64,000 nt of DNA, taken from the NCBI GenBank assembly GCA_035560235.1, contig DATMAG010000026.1, forward strand, positions 1 to 64,000, written 5' to 3'. The position numbers and the translations under genes are program-made. The DNA is from DASRDU01 sp035560235 (GTDB lineage: Bacteria; Acidobacteriota; Blastocatellia; RBC074). The notes under the pieces were generated by a model, which ran no database searches, was not told the DNA's origin, and saw only the letters and a program-made list of their open reading frames with translations. Of the stretch, positions 60,750 through 64,000 are shown piece after piece (position 1 is the stretch's first letter; every line of letters begins with the position of its first letter).

Positions 60750-63452
60750 TCAGGCCTGCATGAGCCGCCGGTTTGTCTTTGCTCTGCCTGCGGCTGCCTG
60801 TCGCGCGGCTTTCGTCTGTACCTGAAGCGGCGGAACATCGGCTGCCGGGACAGCTCCGTATTCTCTGAGCAGCGCCAGCACCGGATCGAGCTTTTCATAA
60901 AAGACCACGATGATTTCACCGGGAGTGATTTCATCGAGCGCGGCCCGCAGCGCCTCGGTTTCCTTCATCACAATGCGGCATTCGCGGCCCGGCGCTTCGC
61001 TCAGCACTGCCCGGTGCAGCAGCTCTGCCACTTCGCCGCTGCGGCGTCCGCGCAGGTCAGCGTCCTCCTTGATGAAGAGCCGGTGAAAACCGCGTGCGGC
61101 GGCCCGCCCGGACTGTTCAATCACTGAATTGTTGCGATCACCGGGAACGCCGATGACTCCGGTCAAACGGCGTCCTTCCCACGCCGTCGCCATGCGACAG
61201 ATCGCCGCGAAGGCATCAGGATTGTGACCGTAATCAACCAGCACATATCCGCCCGCCACTTCATAGAGTCCGGCGCGCCCCTGATTGTGCCCGGTACAGT
61301 GAAAGTTTCTGAGCGCCCCGGCAATGGCCTCACGGCTCAGCCCGTAAGCGCGACAGGCCGCAACCGCAGCCAGCGCATTGGCGACGTGAAACCAGGCGGC
61401 TCCGTTCAGTGTCGCCGGAATCTCAGCGGCGCGAATGATGCGCGTCTCACTGCTGCCTGCGGCTTCGACAATCCAGCCGTCACGGTAAAGCAGGGCCAGC
61501 CCGCCGCCGTCCAGATGCCGCCTGATTACGACGTGCAGCGGATGAAGTGAGAAATAGACCACGTTCTTTGCGACCCGGCTGACACGCGGAATCTCCATCA
61601 GCTGCGCCAGGCGTTCATCGTCTGCATTGAGAATCAGCGTGCCGCCCGCGCGCACCCGCTCGGCCACGAGCGATTTTACAAAGAGCAGATCATCCAGACT
61701 CTCCAGCCCGTCCTGCCCCAGATGATCGAGCCGCACATTGCTGATGATTGAAATATCAGACCAGTCGTAACCAAGCCCGCCACGCATGATTCCGCCGCGC
61801 GCGGTTTCAAGGACAGCCACTTCAACCGACGGATCAGAGAGAACCGTGCGCGCTGACTGCGGGCCGGTGGTGTCGCCTTTTTCAATCAGCCTGCCGCCGA
61901 TGTAAATGCCGTCAGTCGTCGTCACGCCAACGGTCTTTCCCGATTCAGCGATGACGTGACCGATCATGCGTGTGATCGTCGTTTTGCCGTTCGTGCCGGT
62001 GATCGAAATAATCGGAATGCGGCCTGATGAATCGCCGGGATAAAGCATCTCGACAATCGCGCTGCCGACATCGCGGCTCGCGCCCTCGCCCGGCGCAAGA
62101 TGCATGCGCAGCCCCGGCGCAGCATTGACCTCAAGAATGCCGTTGCCCGGCCCTGCCGGTCGCGCAATGTCATCGAGCATCAGATCGAGGCCGCAGACAT
62201 CCAGCCCGATCACGCGCGCGGCGCGTTCACACATCGCCGCAATTTCAGGATGCACCTGTTCAGTCACATCCCTGGCGGTGCCGCCGGTCGAGAGATTGGC
62301 GCATTCACGCAGATAAACCGTCTCGCCGCGCGCAGGTCTGTAACTGAGGTCCAGCCCCTGGCGTCTGAGAAACTCAGTCATCACCGCATCGGGCCTGATT
62401 CTGGTCAGCGCCTTCTCGTGATCCTCTCCGCGTTCGGGCTGCTGATTGATGATCTCGATCAGTTGCGCAATCGTGTGTTCGCCGTCGCCAGTGACGCAGG
62501 CCGGAATCCGTTCACTCGCGGCCACCATCTTTCCATTGACGACCAGGACGCGATAATCGCGGCCCGTGAACTGCTGTTCGACGATCACCTTCGCTGAATA
62601 CTGTTGCGCCAGGCGGAAGGCGTGTCTGACCTGCACCGGAGTAGTCAGGTTCAGTGAAACGCCTTTGCCCTGGCATCCGTTGCCTGGTTTGACGGCGACC
62701 GGCCAGCCGATTTCATCCGGCGCGGCGAGGGCTTCAGCTTCAGTCGCAGCCAGACAGCCTTCGGGCACAGCAATGCCCGCTTCTCTGAGCAGGCGCTTGG
62801 TCAGATCCTTGTCAGCCGCAATGTCCACTGCGACGGCGCTCGTCTGAGAGGTCATCGCGGCCTGAATGAAGCGGCGCTGAGTGCCATAACCAAGCTGCAC
62901 CAGGCTGTCAGTGCCGATGCGCCGCACCGGAATGCCGCGCCGCAGCGCAGCCCTGATGATTGATTGCGTGCTCGGGCCTGGTTCGGTGCGGGCGATGATC
63001 GCTTCAGCTTCCTTCAGTCGTTCCGCGAGCGGGAACGGCTTGTTTCTGACGAGCGCTTCGACCAGCGCGACGGCTGTGCGCAGCAGATACTTCGTTCCCT
63101 GCTCGGCCTTGTATTCGATGGCAATGCGAAACCATCCGGGTTCGCCTGTCTGTCTGGTCTTGCCGTGAATCGCACCGATGCCCGCGAGCTTTGTCAGTTC
63201 CAGCGCGACATGTTCGACGATGTGCCCGAACCAGGTTCCCTCCTGCAACCGCTCGATAAAGCCGCCGGGCCTGTTCTTCGAGCAGTGATGCTCATTCAGA
63301 CCGGGCAGCAGCGCGAGCAGGCGTTCATTAAAGCCGGGGACTTCATAACTCTCCCGTCCGGCCAGATTCTCCAGATCGAGCGTCATTAAAAGAACAGGAC
63401 GATGACTGTAAATATTCGGCCCCGCCAGAGCGCGGATTTCACCGATTCTCAT
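60750..63452 (-). CDS. cphA: Cyanophycin synthetase
   Basis: A 900-aa enzyme that builds cyanophycin from Asp and Arg. The N-terminal region (1-160, HVALELTKLAGI) is followed by an ATP-grasp domain (about 200-480), then a Mur ligase-like domain with P-loop GTNGKTTITR (near 487) and YGHNPDAF near 750. The length (900 aa) is typical of CphA1. A sigma-54 promoter lies about 60 nt upstream of ATG 63452. The operon continues with the dipeptidase and the cyanophycinase, so synthesis and recovery are encoded together. Confidence 0.96.
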   Translation of the reverse strand: MRIGEIRALAGPNIYSHRPVLLMTLDLENLAGRESYEVPGFNERLLALLPGLNEHHCSKNRPGGFIERLQEGTWFGHIVEHVALELTKLAGIGAIHGKTRQTGEPGWFRIAIEYKAEQGTKYLLRTAVALVEALVRNKPFPLAERLKEAEAIIARTEPGPSTQSIIRAALRRGIPVRRIGTDSLVQLGYGTQRRFIQAAMTSQTSAVAVDIAADKDLTKRLLREAGIAVPEGCLAATEAEALAAPDEIGWPVAVKPGNGCQGKGVSLNLTTPVQVRHAFRLAQQYSAKVIVEQQFTGRDYRVLVVNGKMVAASERIPACVTGDGEHTIAQLIEIINQQPERGEDHEKALTRIRPDAVMTEFLRRQGLDLSYRPARGETVYLRECANLSTGGTARDVTEQVHPEIAAMCERAARVIGLDVCGLDLMLDDIARPAGPGNGILEVNAAPGLRMHLAPGEGASRDVGSAIVEMLYPGDSSGRIPIISITGTNGKTTITRMIGHVIAESGKTVGVTTTDGIYIGGRLIEKGDTTGPQSARTVLSDPSVEVAVLETARGGIMRGGLGYDWSDISIISNVRLDHLGQDGLESLDDLLFVKSLVAERVRAGGTLILNADDERLAQLMEIPRVSRVAKNVVYFSLHPLHVVIRRHLDGGGLALLYRDGWIVEAAGSSETRIIRAAEIPATLNGAAWFHVANALAAVAACRAYGLSREAIAGALRNFHCTGHNQGRAGLYEVAGGYVLVDYGHNPDAFAAICRMATAWEGRRLTGVIGVPGDRNNSVIEQSGRAAARGFHRLFIKEDADLRGRRSGEVAELLHRAVLSEAPGRECRIVMKETEALRAALDEITPGEIIVVFYEKLDPVLALLREYGAVPAADVPPLQVQTKAARQAAAGRAKTNRRLMQA

Positions 63453-63508
63453 TGGATCATTCTCCGATTGTTACCAGCGTCCAAAGCCATCAGAAGCGCA
63501 GTCAGGTG

Positions 63509-63524
63509 AGCAAGCTTAATGCCA
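63509..63524 (-). promoter_or_regulatory. Sigma-54 promoter of the cyanophycin operon
   Basis: Minus strand TGGCATTAAGCTTGCT. GG and GC lie 10 bp apart and both boxes fit the -24/-12 consensus. Transcription would begin near 63498, about 45 nt before the cphA start. Confidence 0.75.
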
Positions 63525-63585
63525 TTCTGAATCCCGGCGCAGTTGCGCGTGGCATATCGCTTGATTGATGACGGGCGGAGGAAAT

Positions 63586-63972
63586 ATGAGTAAAGCCGCA
63601 AACAAACAGGTCGAAAATGAGCGCCTCGCCACGCAGGACAATCTCGATCCCGAAACAAAGATGAAGGATCAGATGGCCGACACCGGAGGCCGGATGCTGG
63701 AAGAGGAACTTGAGGAGTACAACTCGGTCAGTCCCGAACTGACGGCTGGCGATATTGACGCCGACTGGCAGGGGGCCGAAGACAGTGGCTCGGAGACGCC
63801 GGGCGGTGACGTCCCCACACCCGATCAGGACAACGTTGACGAACTCGGTCGCGCCGTCGGCCTGGAGTTTCAGGACAATCAGGAACTGCAAACTCACGAT
63901 GAAATCCTGGCCAGACGCGACCGCCATCGCTGGGAACTCAACCGCAGTTCGGCTGACAGCGATTCAATTTAG
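63586..63972 (+). CDS. DUF6335-like acidic protein
   Basis: A 128-aa acidic soluble protein. Residues about 50-115 (SPELTAGDIDADWQGAE..., TPDQDNVDELGRAVGLEF, RDRHRWEL) match my memory of DUF6335, a family known mainly from cyanobacteria and some soil bacteria, of unknown function. GGAGG five nt upstream supports ATG 63586. It is divergent from cphA, and the sigma-54 site of cphA lies in the gap of 133 nt. Confidence 0.8.
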   Translation: MSKAANKQVENERLATQDNLDPETKMKDQMADTGGRMLEEELEEYNSVSPELTAGDIDADWQGAEDSGSETPGGDVPTPDQDNVDELGRAVGLEFQDNQELQTHDEILARRDRHRWELNRSSADSDSI

Positions 63973-64000
63973 ATCGAAACAGCACACACTGATTGAAAGT

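Noticed and set aside
63550..63565. Plus-strand TGGCATATCGCTTGAT resembling a sigma-54 site before the DUF6335-like gene
   Set aside because: The -12 box has TTGAT instead of TTGCW, and the start would leave only about 10 nt before the ATG.

Overview
The window looks like chromosome of an Acidobacteriota bacterium, most likely class Blastocatellia. This is inferred from gene families and not from a marker-gene comparison: an Oar-type TonB-dependent receptor with an N-terminal carboxypeptidase-regulatory domain, an ADOP-type duplicated permease, a large SBBP beta-propeller protein, several TPR proteins and high-GC coding sequence. No rRNA, tRNA, IS element or CRISPR array was seen.

Region 1 (1-20.4 kb, all +) is the end of a non-ribosomal peptide cluster. 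It holds the 3' end of one NRPS gene, two complete NRPS genes (2457 and about 2585 aa), a sulfotransferase, an MFS exporter, a type II thioesterase and an Sfp-type phosphopantetheinyl transferase, tightly spaced or overlapping. Domain order is (A)-PCP | C-A-PCP-C-A-PCP-half-E | C(D-acceptor type)-A-PCP-C-A-PCP-E. Read-out of the specificity pocket suggests Orn, Asn, an aromatic residue and one unassigned residue. No cis thioesterase domain is visible. All five adenylation domains carry in-frame arrays of 7-bp repeats in the same surface loop, and a second loop carries a different heptamer. One epimerization domain is cut to its C-terminal half and the other has an altered active-site motif.

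Region 2 (20.9-34.7 kb) holds a secreted SBBP protein, mutM, a phosphohexomutase and a sugar-phosphate nucleotidyltransferase, a thiolase with a good sigma-70 promoter, a zinc-ribbon/TPR protein, recA with an attenuator-like leader, a NtrC-type response regulator and a small coiled-coil membrane protein.

Region 3 (34.7-43.9 kb, all -) holds an ABC ATPase, a frameshifted DUF4350-like gene and an ADOP permease, then a compact lipid-transport operon (MlaE, MlaF, an MlaD-OmpA fusion, MgtC-like), then a TPR protein.

Region 4 (44.8-58.5 kb) is envelope and stress related: TonB receptor, TPR protein, a glycine-zipper secreted protein behind a sigma-54 site, Hsp20, hemerythrin, SRPBCC protein, zinc alcohol dehydrogenase, an L,D-transpeptidase lipoprotein and small proteins. 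Between hsp20 and the hemerythrin gene a perfect sigma-54 promoter faces a strong terminator with no gene between, which is a candidate small RNA.

Region 5 (58.6-64 kb) is a cyanophycin operon (cphA, isoaspartyl dipeptidase, cyanophycinase) for storing and recovering nitrogen. A sigma-54 promoter lies just upstream of cphA. A DUF6335-like protein is divergent from it.
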